64,000 nucleotides of DNA from Theropithecus gelada (lineage: Eukaryota; Chordata; Mammalia; Primates; Cercopithecidae), in the NCBI RefSeq assembly GCF_003255815.1, contig NC_037681.1, positions 85,353,703 to 85,417,702 of the forward strand, given 5' to 3'. The position numbers were made by a program, and so were the translations under genes. Positions 10,516 through 21,805 of the stretch are shown here, piece by piece. The first letter of the stretch is position 1. Each line of letters begins with the position of its first letter. The notes below the pieces were generated by a model. The model was given only the letters and a program-made list of their open reading frames with translations. It had not been told where the DNA came from and did no database searches.

Positions 10516-11449
10516 AATGTTTTCTATCTGATATCAAATAAGGTAGGCATTATTTGTCCTATTTATAGACAAGGAAACTAAGAATCAGAGAATTAGGCAA
10601 TTTGGGTAAGATCTAGAGAGAGGGGGAATAGAGTTGTGATTTGAGCCCCCATCTGCCTGAACACGAAGCTTGTGACTTTTATTACTACTACTATTGTGAA
10701 ACAATAGCACCTAACATTTGTCCGGTGCTTACTCTATACCAATTATTGTCGTACATATAATTGCAATTTTTCTCACAAGATATCATTTGACCACATTTTA
10801 CAGAAAGCAGCAGCCTATGCTTTGAGAGGCCTGCACCCATACTGGAAATCACTGAGTTGTAAGTAAGTGGTAAAGGCAAGACAGGAGTCTACCTCTGCCT
10901 GTTCCCCGTGCCAGAGCTTGCCACCCCTGGCTAGTGGTGCCTCAGCTGTGGAGCTTTAAAAAACAAGAGATTCCAGAGGGTCCTACACCTAGAGGTTTCG
11001 AGCAGGTGGCTCTGGGCCAGGGGCCTTGGCCGCCCACTTTTATCTCCTCGCCAGTGGTTCTCATGAGACTGCAAAGATATGTTGTGTTGTAGGTGTTAAA
11101 TGCCAAGGTGAAAAGTTTCTGCTCAATCCATCTAGAAATGGGGAGTCAATTAAGGTTTTTCAGTGTGGTTTTTCAATAACCAGTGTTTTAGAAAAATTAA
11201 TCTAGGAGTAATGAATAGGATGGACTAGAGGGGAAAGAAAAGTGTGGCAAAGACTGACTGGTTAGAAAGCTATTCTAGGCCACAAAGTTTCTTTTAGTCT
11301 TAATAAAGCCATGTGTCAGACATATAGAAAAATGAATCCTTGGAAAAGACCCATCTAAACATAGAAAGATTTGCAGCTTGGAGAAAAATGTACTTTAGTA
11401 TTCCAGGTCTACATATACTGGCTGAAGTAAAAATCAGGTTGTTCCTTTT
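10516..11449. other. Unique DNA with a MER5A-like piece
   Basis: About 10,530-10,670 resembles an MIR or L2 remnant ('atttatagacaaggaaacta'). About 10,910-11,075 has MER5A wording ('cacccctggctagtgg', 'gccagtggttctcatgag'), rather diverged. No exon is evident. Confidence 0.5.
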
Positions 11450-11747
11450 TTTGTGTTTTTTTTTTTGAGATGGAGTCTCACTCTGTCGCACCCAGGCTGG
11501 AGTGCAGTGGCGCGATCTCGGCTCACTGCAAGTTCCGCCTCCCAGGTTCACACCATTCTCCTGCCTCAGCCTCCTGAATAGCTGGGACCACGGGAACCTG
11601 CCACCCCACACCTGGCTAATTTTTTTGTATTTTTAGTAGAGACGGGGTTTCACCATGTTAGCCAGGATGGTCTCGATCTCCTGACCTCGTGACTGCCTTG
11701 GCTTCCCAAAGTGCTGGAATTACAGGCGTGAGCCACCGCGCCCGGTC
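11450..11747 (-). mobile_element. AluY/S-like, antisense
   Basis: Antisense full-length Alu. A 15-base exact target-site duplication 'caggttgttcctttt' lies at 11,435-11,449 and 11,748-11,762. It is followed after 32 bases by an Alu in the opposite orientation. Confidence 0.95.
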
Positions 11748-11779
11748 CAGGTTGTTCCTTTTAAAAAATTAACAAAAAA

Positions 11780-12083
11780 GCCGGGCACGGTGGCTCATGC
11801 CTATAATCTCAGCAGTTTGGGAGGCCAAGGCGAGTGGATAACTTGAGGCCAGGAGTTCAAGGCCAGCCTGGCCAATGTGGCTAAACTCCGTCTCTAGTAA
11901 AAACACAAAAATTAGCTAGGTGTGGTGGCGCACACTTGTAATCCCAGTTACTTGGGAGGCTGAGGCATGAGAATCACTTGAACCTGGGAGACAGAGGTTG
12001 CAGTGAGCCGAGGTTGGGCCACTGTACTCCCGCCTGGGTGACAGAGTAAGACTCTGTCTCAAAAAAAAAAAAAAAAAAAAAAA
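11780..12083 (+). mobile_element. Alu (AluS-like)
   Basis: Full-length plus Alu with a 23-base A tail. The flanking 'aaattaacaaaa' (11,766-11,777 and 12,081-12,092) is the target-site duplication. The tail-to-tail distance rule is reversed here: the two Alu heads face each other. Confidence 0.94.
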
Positions 12084-12298
12084 TTAACAAAAGAAACATA
12101 CGTGTGTGTACAAACATCAAATTTTATAAAGTAAATTCTGAGACATACTAGATATGTAAATATAATTGACTGACCTAAAATAAAGAAAAGAAAATTAGAA
12201 TTCTATAGTGATTTATAGGTTTAACAAACTAGTGATACATGCTTTCTGGAAATAATGAATCTAAGATAATGTGTGGAATTTTAAAATATATAATAAAA
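12084..12298. other. AT-rich unassigned DNA
   Basis: Short AT-rich spacer with no feature seen. Confidence 0.4.
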
Positions 12299-12550
12299 TG
12301 GGAGGCCATGACAGGAGGATCACTTGAGCCCAGGAGTTTAAGACCAGCCTGGGCAACATAATGAGACCTCATCTCTACAAAAAATAAACAAAATTAGCCT
12401 GGCATGGTGGCACACACATGTGACTCCAACTACTTGGGGAGCTGAGATCGGAGGATCGTTTGGGCTGGGGTGGTGGAGGCTACAGTGAGCCATGATCACA
12501 ACACTGTACTCCAACCTGAGTGATGGAGAAGACCTTGTTTCAAATATATG
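12299..12550 (+). mobile_element. 5'-truncated AluJ-like element
   Basis: Starts inside the left arm at 'gggaggccatgacagg' and continues through both arms, ending 'gaccttgtttcaaata'. Divergence is high, in keeping with AluJ. The antisense frame at 12,338-12,562 is its shadow. Confidence 0.88.
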
Positions 12551-13499
12551 TATAATAAACATAAAATAAAATAAATATATAAAATAAAATTAAAGATATA
12601 GTTTATTTAGATATTATAAAAGATGTAGCTTTCATAATTATATTTTATTGTATTAAAAAAGATAGCTTATTTAGATAATTATACATTCATGAAGTGAATT
12701 TATTTTTAAATGATGTAAATGTATTTATGTGATGCTAAATTTAAGGGAATAATAGTTTTTATCAATTTGGGATTTAAAAACTATAATCAAAACTGTGGTA
12801 AAATAAGAAACCTCCATAGTTTCTAGGTTTATTATCATTAGAGTGTTGAACAGATGAAGTAGTCATTTTCAGAAAGGAACTGGGACAAGCACCATAAAGA
12901 TATTATACTCTTGACTCAATAAATATGCTCCTAGGAATCTATTCTAGGGAAATAATGGAAGGAAAGCAAAAAGGCATATGTAGAAGATAAACAATGCAGT
13001 GTTTCTCTAGTACCTAAAAATAAGAAATAATAATCAAGTATTAGAGAACTGCTTGATAAATTATGATGAATACATATACTATTTATAATATTAAATTTTT
13101 ATTCTAAAAATGAGATCGACATACAAAAGTATCACTGTTGTGTTTTAAGTGCCTATTCTGGGAAACAGCATTGTATGGATATTATTTACAACTGCATAAA
13201 AACATATATACATGGAATAAGGCAAACGACAAATATAAAAATCATAGTTCAATGGCTGTGATTGGGTATCCCTTATCAAATTAAAAATGTCTAATGTTTT
13301 TCTATTGTCTTCATATCTATATTAATTTTTCAATTTCATTAAAGCAGAGAAAACTTAAGGGAAAGCCACCTTCCTACTCCCAATCTCACTGATAACTTCT
13401 ATCATGCACAGTTTTGCCTAATTAGTCTCATTTCTAAGGCAGCACTAACAGTAGCCATTCTTCTCACTTTAAACATTTATATTAACTGGAAATAACACA
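12551..13499. other. AT-rich DNA with probable L1M 3' UTR
   Basis: 12,550-12,800 is very AT-rich. About 12,890-13,330 has old L1 3' UTR-like wording ('tgctcctaggaatctattct', 'gggaaataatgga', 'tgcttgataaattatgatg'). Family not resolved. No gene is seen. Confidence 0.45.
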
Positions 13500-14080
13500 A
13501 GTCGCTGTCCCTTTCCAAGACTCTGAGTTTGTCCAGGACTAAGCCAGGGTGCTTCTACACCTCCAGGCCTTCCTTACTTTCTGGATATGACAGTCCTGCA
13601 GCCACATGGATTGGTTTCCGATGAATCTCCTCTGATTTCTAAATAGAGTATTTCTCTGTGCTTATTAATGGAAAAGCACCTATACTCTCCTGAAGAGTTC
13701 ATTTTATCTAGGCCATGAGATAAAGAATGCCTGACAAAGGGAGAATGAGATTTGGGGAAATAAGAGCTGTGGATGGTTTTCCAGGGAAGTCTTCCTGTTG
13801 CTGGGTTTTTCGAAGTAATTTGGGAGGAATCAGCAGTTATAAGCAGGTTGCAATTGAAACATCTTCTCTTAAACAATGCTTCCAATATTCTAGACACGGT
13901 TCCAGAAAAAAAATTCTCAGCAAAAAAAAAAAAAAAAAAAAAAGGTAGTTTGCAAAAAATATTCTAGCTTTTTTTCTGTGCCTTTGCATCTCTAGGAATA
14001 ACCCAAACAGTGGTTTGAAATGGGCCAATACAGATCTTGCGGAATAAAATGTAGACAGTAGGCAACAGCGGGCAGAGTAA
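13500..14080. other. Unique DNA with an isolated A tract
   Basis: No repeat recognised. A 22-base A run lies at 13,922-13,943. The 10-mer 'aatattctag' occurs at 13,884-13,893 and 13,958-13,967, bracketing that A run. Apparent short frames here end in poly-lysine from the A run and are not credible genes. Confidence 0.45.
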
Positions 14081-15010
14081 AAGAATGAGCTCCCCCTCGG
14101 ATCCAGCCGCCTCCCCTCCTGTTTCCCATTCTCATCATGTCAGCCCAACCACTATTGTTCATTGTTCAACACGCACTGTTCCCTCACTCCTTCACACAGC
14201 CCCTTTTCTTCAGAAAAGACATATGTCCATGAGAACATATCCGCTTCCAGTCCTCTCCCCTCAGTTTACTGTCATTCAGCTTCCTAAAAGACAGCTCTGT
14301 CCACATCACCTTCCTCAAGACCTACGTTAACTTGCCATATTCCTTAGCATGAACTTCACGTCTCTCCCATCTGGTCCATCTATTGTTCCTGCTTTCTAGT
14401 TAGAATTTCTTTCCTTAACATTCTCTCTGCTTCAATCACCCAGCACAAGGAACTACTTCCCATATATATGCCTTGGGCTTTGCCATCTCCAAGTCTTTCC
14501 TTGCCATTCTCTCTCTCTGAAATATCTTTCCCCTGCTTCATCCCTATGGTCCAAAACCCTAGCTGTCCTTTAGGATCCAGTTCCAATGGTACTTCCTTCA
14601 AAAAGCCTTCCCTGCTAGCACTGAAATACTTTGTCCTTTCTCTGAACTGTCATCCTAATTTGTACCTCTATTTGGCATTCATAGTATCTCGGAATTTTTT
14701 TTTTTTTTTTTTTTTTTTGAGACGGAGTCTTGCTCTGTCGCCCAGGCTGGAGTGCAGTGGGCTCACTCACTCACTCTCGGCTCACTGCAAGCTCCGCCTC
14801 CCGGGTTCACGCCATTCTTCTGCCTCAGCCTCCTGAGTAGCTGGGACTACAGGCGCCCGCCACTGCGCCCGGCTAATTTTTTGTATTTTTAGTAGAGACG
14901 AGGTTTCACCGTGGTCTCGATCTCCTGACCTTGTGATCCGCCCGCCTCGGCCTCCCAAAGTGCTGGGATTACAGGCGTGAGCCACCGCGCCCGGCCATAT
15001 CTCGGAAATT
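14081..15010 (+). mobile_element. L2 LINE 3' end (interrupted)
   Basis: Wording typical of the L2 3' end: 'ggctttgccatctccaagtc', 'aatatctttcccctgcttc', 'ttccttcaaaaagccttcc', then 'tttgtacctctatttgg'. A young Alu splits it at 14,694. The open frames at 14,468-14,836 and 14,085-14,330 are inside this LINE. Confidence 0.7.
14694..14996 (-). mobile_element. AluY-like, antisense, inside L2
   Basis: Antisense Alu with high CpG content. Flanks 'atctcggaa' (just before the T run and again from 14,999) form the target-site duplication. It has an extra 'cactcactcact' near 14,765 and lacks about 20 bases in the 'cgtgttagccaggatgg' block, both private changes. Confidence 0.94.
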
Positions 15011-15133
15011 TTACACTTAATTGTGAATAAATTTTACCCTTCCATTGACAATAGCATTTCTTCTGCACTCCTTATGATTGTTGAATCAAAGAAGGACTGT
15101 TCTGGTGAAGTTAAAACTGCATATGCACATTCG

Positions 15134-15202
15134 TGTGTGTGTGTCTGTGTGTGTGTATGTCTGGTGTGTGTCTGTGTATGTCTGGTGTGTGTCTGTGTGT
15201 CG
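15134..15202. repeat. (TG)n complex microsatellite with 21-base units
   Basis: TG-rich tract interrupted by CTG and TATG. Within it a 21-base unit beginning 'tatgtctggtgtgtgt' occurs twice in tandem and identically, at 15,156-15,176 and 15,177-15,197. The valine-cysteine repeat frame at this place is simply the translation of the tract. Confidence 0.9.
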
Positions 15203-15284
15203 TTCCCACTTGTTCAGAAGATAGAATGGGCAGGTTTCCAGGCTAGCCTTCACAAGTATACTTAACCCAAACACAGTTCAAGCG

Positions 15285-15430
15285 CTTCTCAACCCTGGCT
15301 GTGTATCGGTTACCCGAGGTGCTTCTGAGTCTCACCCCTAAGAGATTCACATTTGAGGGACTAGGGCAGGGGCCAAGCATGAATATTTGTTTTAAGCTCT
15401 ACAGGTGATTGAATGCACAGCCAGAGGGAA
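15285..15430 (+). mobile_element. MER5A-like element
   Basis: Begins 'cttctcaaccctggctgtg' and ends with 'gtgattgaatgcacagccag', which matches the two ends of MER5A. Internal 'gagattcacatttgaggga' and 'ggggccaagcatgaatattt' also fit. About 145 bases, near to the full 189-base family length. Confidence 0.75.
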
Positions 15431-17756
15431 GATACAGTATTAATAGTCTAGGCCTGAATTTAGGGTCCTAACAATGAGTATGTGGTTCAACTGCAGGAGG
15501 AATACACCACTCCCACTTTTTAGAATTCTCCCCATTTCCCAGGTCCATATGATGCACTAAATCTCCTGAGTTCCCCATCCTGACCTGCCTTTTTCCCTAA
15601 CATCTCCATGCTAAAAGTTCCCAACTGTCCCACTCCTCTCAAAATGTCAGTGCCTCCAGGGAGTAAAGTTCAAGTTGATATTTGAAATAAAGCATATAAA
15701 TCATAAAAATAATTTATGATATATAAATCATTTAAAAACTTTCAGTTGTTTACATATACGTTAAGAGCTACTGTCTAGTAAGAGTTTAGTACATCTTTGG
15801 CATGGGATCATGTACACTGTATGTATACAGATCTTCATTTAATCCTTAGAGTAACCCTGGGAGGTAGGTACAATTATCCCCATTCACAGAAGACAAAATA
15901 GACTTGACAGGCGAGGTGAGCCAACCTGCCCAAAGGTCACACCACTGGGAGGTAGTAATGCCCAATTTCAAGTCTGAAGTGTCAGACTCCAAAGCTCATG
16001 CTCTTAACCTTTTTGACATATGTTAAAGAAGACGCCTGTTACCCTAAACGTGTTACTCTATTCAGTGGCACTTGACAAGGATAAATAAGAAAAACTCCAA
16101 CAGCAAACAAGAGGGCAGGAAAGCACCACAATAGGTCCAGATGGGCTCTGTTCCTGGGGTCTGCTCCCCTGTTTACTGTTTCTATAACTTCTCCTCCCTC
16201 CTCTGCTCTGACCCTCTCATTCTCTACAAGCACTGACAATGCCTTCTGTGGCAGCAGCATCTGGGCCTGGTTAGAAGGGGAAAACTGGGGCAAGAGCAGC
16301 AGCCATTTGTATGTAGGGGATGCTTATAATTAGAGACTGCCCTATTTGAAATGCATCAGGAAAAATGCAATTAGCAGATTCATTTATCAGATTTCTGTTA
16401 TATTTCACTTGTGAAACACTTGGATTAAGACCTTATGCCTTACAAATAATATCCTTCCAGGATTTAGTAAGAAAAGTATTTACTGAATCTGGATCCTGTA
16501 TTGTGAAATACAGGGCCTATAATGTTCAAAAACGTTTTTATTTATTCAGAGACACCAACATCAACAACAGTAAATCTTATCTTTTAAAAAAGATTAGCCT
16601 GGACAAACTATATAAAGAGTCTCAATTTATTTTCTAATTACCTCACTCTTTTGCCAGATATTCTTAGCTGCTTTTGCGAGGATTTTATATGTCCATTTAA
16701 ATCAGAGTGAGTTCTGTGAGGATGCCATCCCACATACACAACAAAGCCCGGGCAATCTTTGCTAATCTGTTGCAACCAAGCTAGAATAATTCTTTCCTCT
16801 TACTGCATACACTCTTGCACACCACACAAACCCCGAGTGGGTGAACCAATGCCAAGGAACACGAAGATATTCCTGTTGGGAGATCAGGTACATCTCAAAG
16901 TTAACCGCTTTTATCCACAGCCCAACTACACTGCTTTCCAGTCACCTTGACAGCTGATAAATGGAGAATTAACACGTCTCTCACTTATAGCACCGGGATT
17001 CAGGCTGACAACTATGCGTCGTAGCAGAGAATGCACACTTCATCGGACTCCATTTCTAACAGAGAAAACTGAAATTCAATTTAGTCTTTATGGTCTCCTA
17101 AATGTTCTCATTTCAAGTCTCAGAATGTAAAGAAGCACAGCAGATGATGCCAACACATACATAGGACAGACCGAAGGCAGGAGAGCTTGGCTTGCTGCAC
17201 GATGACCCATGAGGCAGGGACAAAAAGGTCCTGATTTTGATGGCTATCCTGAATTGCTTACAATTAAACAAGCTTTGTAGGAAAAGCAAATTCTACGATT
17301 CATGAAATCTAGGCTAGTTCTGGCTTTGCTACTGAATTAGTTATATGTAAGTCACTGATCTTTTCTATGCCTCAATCTTCTTATCTATAAAATGGAAGTA
17401 TTAGTACCTGTTATGCCTAATTCACAGTGCTAAAGAGAGAAAATGAGACGACTGAAGTGAATGTGTTCCTAAAATTCTAAAGGCATGACCATAAGCCATT
17501 TAATACAGCAGGGCCAAAATCTTACTGTATTTTATTTCACTTACCAAGCCAACATAGTTTTATGATTTAGTAACAGCGAACTTATTAAGGAGGTTAGAAA
17601 TGCTTTTATTCTACACTTCGTGTTCTTACTCGTCACTCTTCATTTTGTTCCCCTTCCAGAAAATAATGATAGTAGGAGCTGCTTCTATGGTAAGGTTGCT
17701 AAATCTCAAGTAACTAAGCACAATATAAAGTTGTGGATTTTTTAAAAATGTACTCC
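15431..17756. other. Mainly unique DNA with two MIR pieces
   Basis: About 15,825-16,015 resembles a MIR/L2 ('ttaatccttagagtaaccctg', 'attcacagaagacaaaa'). About 17,300-17,445 is a MIR ('agtcactgatcttttctatg', 'ttatctataaaatggaagta'). The rest, including 16,040-17,290, shows no recognisable repeat and could hold intronic or regulatory sequence. The frames at 16,365-16,637 and 16,039-16,293 lack splice sites or domains that I recognise. Confidence 0.5.
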
Positions 17757-18054
17757 AGCCGGGTGCGGTGGCTCACACCTGTAATCCCAGCACTTTGAGA
17801 GGCCAAGGCAGGTGGATTGCTTGAGGTCAGGAGTTCGAGACCAGCCTGGCCAACATGGTGAAATCCCGTCCCTACTAAAATACAAAAATTAGCTGGGCAT
17901 GGTGGCGGGCACCTGTAATCCCAGCTACTAGGGAGGCTGAGGCAGGAGAACTGCTTGAACCCAGGAGGCAGGGGTTGCAGCAAGTTAAGATCGTACAGCT
18001 GCACTCCAGTCTGGGCAAACAGCAAGACTCTGTCTTAAAAAATAATAATAATAA
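17757..18054 (+). mobile_element. Alu (AluS-like)
   Basis: Full-length plus Alu beginning 'agccgggtgcggtgg', tail modified to an AAT microsatellite. It explains the antisense frame at 17,714-18,025. Confidence 0.94.
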
Positions 18055-18514
18055 TTTTCACTGCCTTAATCATGTCAGTAACTATGAGAGGGAAACTGCA
18101 CAGGAGAGTACTTAAATTCCTACCTCACTCATAATATAACCAAAGGAAACAGCCCAAAAAGCAGAAAAGGTTCAACAAATAAATCCTGCATACAGCACAA
18201 AGAGGGAAATATCAGAAATGGTTCTTTCTGTCTCAACACCGTCTGCATCACAAAACCAAAGGCTAACAATGCAGTTTACAAAACTTAAAAGTCAAAGCCA
18301 TGCGAGAAAATTAATTTTTAAAAAACCTTAAAACAGACTTTTAGAAAAATACACAAATATAAATGACTGATTGACATCGTCTAGAACAAATGTCCCTACC
18401 CAAGTCAGTACTGCAAAAGCTCCTTCCCTTCCAGCCACGCACCCTCCTTGATCAGGGCCCCTGCTTCCCATCCCGTTGGAGTGCATGTACTCCCAGTGCA
18501 CAAGAGCTGGGCAT
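18055..18514. other. Unique DNA
   Basis: No gene or repeat recognised in this stretch between an Alu and a hAT fossil. Confidence 0.4.
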
Positions 18515-18689
18515 GCCCTAGGGCTTCCAAAGTGTGGTCCTGCAGGGAGGAAAGCAGGACCCCTGGGAATCTCCAGATCCTTTCAGAAGGTCCACAAAGT
18601 TAAAACTATTTTCATTCTAGTTCTAAGATATTCTTTGCCTCTGTCGCTGTTAACATCTGGCTGGAAGAACTGCTGGTGCCTTGGCATGA

Positions 18690-19500
18690 ACAGAGGCAGT
18701 ACTAGCAGTCATTGTATTCCTCTCCTCTACACGCTAAAGAAAATATGCCAGTTTCACTTTAAAATGTCCTTGGTGGCCGGGCGCGGAGACTACTTTTATT
18801 AAATCTCTACCCGTGAATATATGTCTTTTTAATATTCTGTGTGACAAAATGGGAGAGCACACACAAAGCCCTTCTACCGCACACCGAGGTAGCAAGGTAC
18901 CGAGGTAGCTTTTCCTGGAGGAGAAGCACTGGGGCGGTTGTTTGCTTTTGAGCTGACATAGTTGCTTTTATCACAGAACACCATTTCTACCTGAAGGAAT
19001 GACAGTTAGACAAACAATGGTTCTTCCAATGTGAGGATCTGACAGACAAGCGAACCTATCACATGAAGAAAAACAACTGACAGGCCGGATGTGGTGTCTC
19101 ACATTTGTAATCCCAGAGTTTTGGGAGGCTGAGACAGGAGGATGGCTTGAGGTCAGGAGCTCAAGACCAGCCTGGCAACACAGTGAGGCCCTGTCTCTAC
19201 AAAAAAAAAATGTTTTAATTACGTCAATGTGATGGCGTGTGCCTGTAGTCCCAGCTACTCGGGAGGCTGAGACAGAAGGATGGCTGAGCCCAGGAGTTTG
19301 ACGTTTACAGTGAGCTACGATCACACCACTGCACTACAGCCTGGGTGACAGAGCAAGTCCCTGTATCTAAAACATTAAAAAGTTAAATAAAAAAAATAAA
19401 GCTGGAAACCAATTGACAGTTGGTGCCAGTGACAAAATTCAGGCTTTCCAGTGAAAATTAATTTTGGAAAACATGTCTGCCACTACGAGCTTGACAGTTT
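18690..19500 (+). pseudogene. hAT transposase remnant
   Basis: Decayed coding part of the hAT element. Recognisable peptide pieces are MPVSLK near 18,748, FIKSLP near 18,795, LFNILCDKMG near 18,828 and TEHHFYLKE near 18,978, in more than one frame. An Alu splits it, and 'ttgacagttggtgccagtga' at 19,413 resumes it. No intact frame exceeds about 110 codons. I see no evidence of domestication. Confidence 0.6.
19083..19409 (+). mobile_element. AluJ/S-like element inside the hAT fossil
   Basis: Plus-strand Alu starting 'ggccggatgtggtgtctc'. The flanks 'caactgacag' (19,074-19,083) and 'caattgacag' (19,410-19,419) are the target-site duplication and mark the break in the hAT sequence. The 3' tail is long and decayed (A-rich with TTAAAT). 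Its antisense shadow is the frame at 18,971-19,324. Confidence 0.88.
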
Positions 19501-20304
19501 CCTAATACTTAAACACTTTTCTAATAAAAAGACTATAGAAATGATCCCTGAAAGTATAGCCTTACCAAACACTTTTCTAATGAGATCAGTGGTGAAGTTA
19601 CAGAATGTGATATCTTAATATTGTATAATAAAATGTATCAACAATGGAAAGATCTACATAACTCAGTAAACCAATGTTTCCAAATAATCAATGTATGATA
19701 TTACAGAATCATACATAAGTAAAAACCTACTCAGTATGCAAGGTAAACCAAATATTTTAATGCAATAAATATTAAAATTTCACTGACATGGATTCAGATT
19801 TCACACTGCCACCAACCTTTCAAACTACCATTTGTCAAAGTTTTAATTAAGTATCAAAAAGGAATATCTATAATTATTTAAAAGGTTATGAAAATACTCC
19901 TCCTTTTTCCAAACTACATAGCTGTGTGAGGCCACATTTTCTTACATGCTTCAAACAAAACAACACATCACAACTGCTTGAATGCAAAAGTAGATGTGAG
20001 AATCCAGCTGTCTTTTATTAAGCCAGACAGTAAACTGATTTACAAAACGGTAAATGCCACTCTTTCCACTAATTTTTTTTATGTTTTGGTAAAATGGTAT
20101 TTTTCTTTCAAAAATCATTATTTATATCAACACATAATAGGTTTTTAAATGAACAATATTTTTTAAATGTCTCCATTTTGTACTATGGTAGATATCAACA
20201 GATATCATCCATATAAACAAAAGTTCTTTGAGGTCCTCAATAATTTTTTTAAAAGTATAGAGGAGATCAAGTGTCAAGTGAGATCAAAGGTATGAGGAAC
20301 TGCT

Positions 20305-20626
20305 GCTTTAGAGTATAAACCTAGGAGTGAAACTGCTGGATCACAGGGTATCTTATCTCCAGCTGTATGAGACACTGGTAAACATGGTTGTACCAGACTA
20401 TACTTCCACCAGTAGTTATTTATATATTCTGAATATGGGTCGTTTGTCTCTTGTGTTCTAAATACTTTTCCCAATCTGTCTCTGAGTGAATAGAAGCTCA
20501 TCAACAGAAGTCAAACTTACCAGTCTTTTCCTTAATGGTCAGTATTTTGTGTGCCTTGTTTATGAAATCTTTCTCTATCCCTAACTCTATATTCCTAATA
20601 CATTTTTCTAAAAGTTTTATTTTAGA
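20305..20626 (-). mobile_element. Old L1 fragment, antisense
   Basis: Antisense L1 wording: 'gtataaacctaggagtgaaa', 'ctgctggatcacagggta', 'ggttgtaccagactatact', 'gtctctgagtgaatagaagc' and 'ggtcagtattttgtgtgcc'. Diverged, with gaps, so an L1M-age copy. Confidence 0.75.
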
Positions 20627-20778
20627 AGAATGAGTCATGGAATCATTTAGGTGGGCTACAATCAGCATTTTTAAAACATAAACTACCTTAGAATATAACA
20701 GAAGATAGCAGAATGCTTTGCACATAGTGAGGATGAGTATCGTTTCAAGGAAATGTACTGCTTTGCATTTCATAGTTA
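20627..20778 (+). mobile_element. Short hAT-like element, copy A (partial)
   Basis: This stretch is clearly similar to 21,838-21,967: both share 'gagtcatg', 'cagcagaatgc'-type wording, then 'acatagtgaggatgagt' identically, then 'gtttcaag'. By eye about three quarters of bases agree over 130 bases. It probably lacks one end. Both copies resemble a non-autonomous hAT family that begins with a 'cagtggttttcaaact' type end. Confidence 0.6.
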
Positions 20779-21002
20779 GATCCCTGCTACTACTTACTTA
20801 TTAGTTATTAAGGATCTCTCTGGGCTTCCAACTATGGCAAGGAACTCCGCCACTCTTCTCTGCATTTTCATATGTCACATTCAGAAGTCATTCTGTACTA
20901 CCGTTACTAAGTTTCCATCTGAATCTTTAAATGCAATTTAAGAGATAGAAGGTTATAGGTTCAAATGTTTCAAAAGAAAATTAAAAACTGGAGACCTTAG
21001 AG
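20779..21002. other. Unique DNA
   Basis: No feature seen between the hAT-like copy and an Alu. Confidence 0.4.
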
Positions 21003-21316
21003 TTTTTTGTTTTGTTTGTTTGTTTGTTTGTTTTAAGATGGAGTCTCACTCTGTCGCCCAGGCTGGAGTGCAGTGGTGCGATCTCGGCTCACAGAAAGCT
21101 CCGCCTCCCAGGTTCACACCATTCTCCTGCCTCAGCCTCCTGAGTAGCTGGGACTACAAGCGCCCCCCACCTCGCCCAGCTAATTTTTTGTATTTTTTAG
21201 TAGAGATGGGGTTTCACCGTGTTAGCCAGGATTGTCTCAATCTCCTGACCTCATGATCCGCCCGCCTTGGCCTCCCAAAGTGCTGGGATTACATATGTGA
21301 GCCACCGTGCCCGGCC
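21003..21316 (-). mobile_element. AluY/S-like, antisense
   Basis: Antisense Alu with a (TTTG)n-modified tail at 21,008-21,034. The flanks 'agagttttt' at 20,999 and 21,317 are the target-site duplication. The plus frame 21,020-21,256 is its translation. Confidence 0.94.
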
Positions 21317-21805
21317 AGAGTTTTTCAGCTGATTCCTGGATATGTAAAGATATCATTCATCGTTTTATAGTATCACAATGATCAGGAAAGCTGCCCTTCC
21401 TGCTGCCACAATAAAGCTTTCAAGAAAGCTGTGTTGATGTTTTTTTTTTTTTTTTAAGAGAGAACTGAAAGCACTTTGGGACATTTTCTAGGTCCACAGA
21501 ATTTCAGTATTTCTCAGCAAAAGATAAATCCAAAACAAAGAGGAGGGGAGCTGATAGCACAGGGCACTTGTTTTAACTTGCTTGACTTTACAAAGGGCTG
21601 AGGAGAGGCTCCAGAATATTCCTCAGTAGGAAAGCTGCTGCCATCTCCACCATGGGAACTGGAAAAGGCATTCACGTCAAATATTTGTCACCCTTGAGTC
21701 CCTAGTATCTTTCTAGAACGTAAGTTATTCCTTCAAGACTCAATGAATATCTATACCCAAATATCTACTGACACATGAACTTACCTGATACTTTTAATGT
21801 CTAGC
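21317..21805. other. Unique DNA
   Basis: A T run at 21,439-21,453 is the only notable sequence. No gene is seen. Confidence 0.4.

Larger units (their letters stand above)
18515..20304 (+). mobile_element. Fossil hAT DNA transposon with transposase remnant
   Basis: The left end has 'gcttccaaagtgtggtcc' and 'ggtccacaaagttaaaacta'. The right end has 'tgaggtcctcaataattttt' and 'gaggaactgctg'. Both resemble the ends of an old mammalian hAT element. Between 18,690 and 19,082 the plus strand reads as a decayed C-terminal transposase: 'atgccagtttcacttt', then 'tttattaaatctctaccc' (FIKSLP), 'aatattctgtgtgacaaaat' (NILCDKM) and 'catttctacctgaagg' (HFYLK). The same segments occur in domesticated ZBED5/FAM200-type proteins. 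Frameshifts and stops are numerous, so it is a dead copy. It is interrupted by an Alu at 19,083-19,409. The exact family (Charlie, Zaphod or Tip100 group) is not resolved. Confidence 0.72.
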
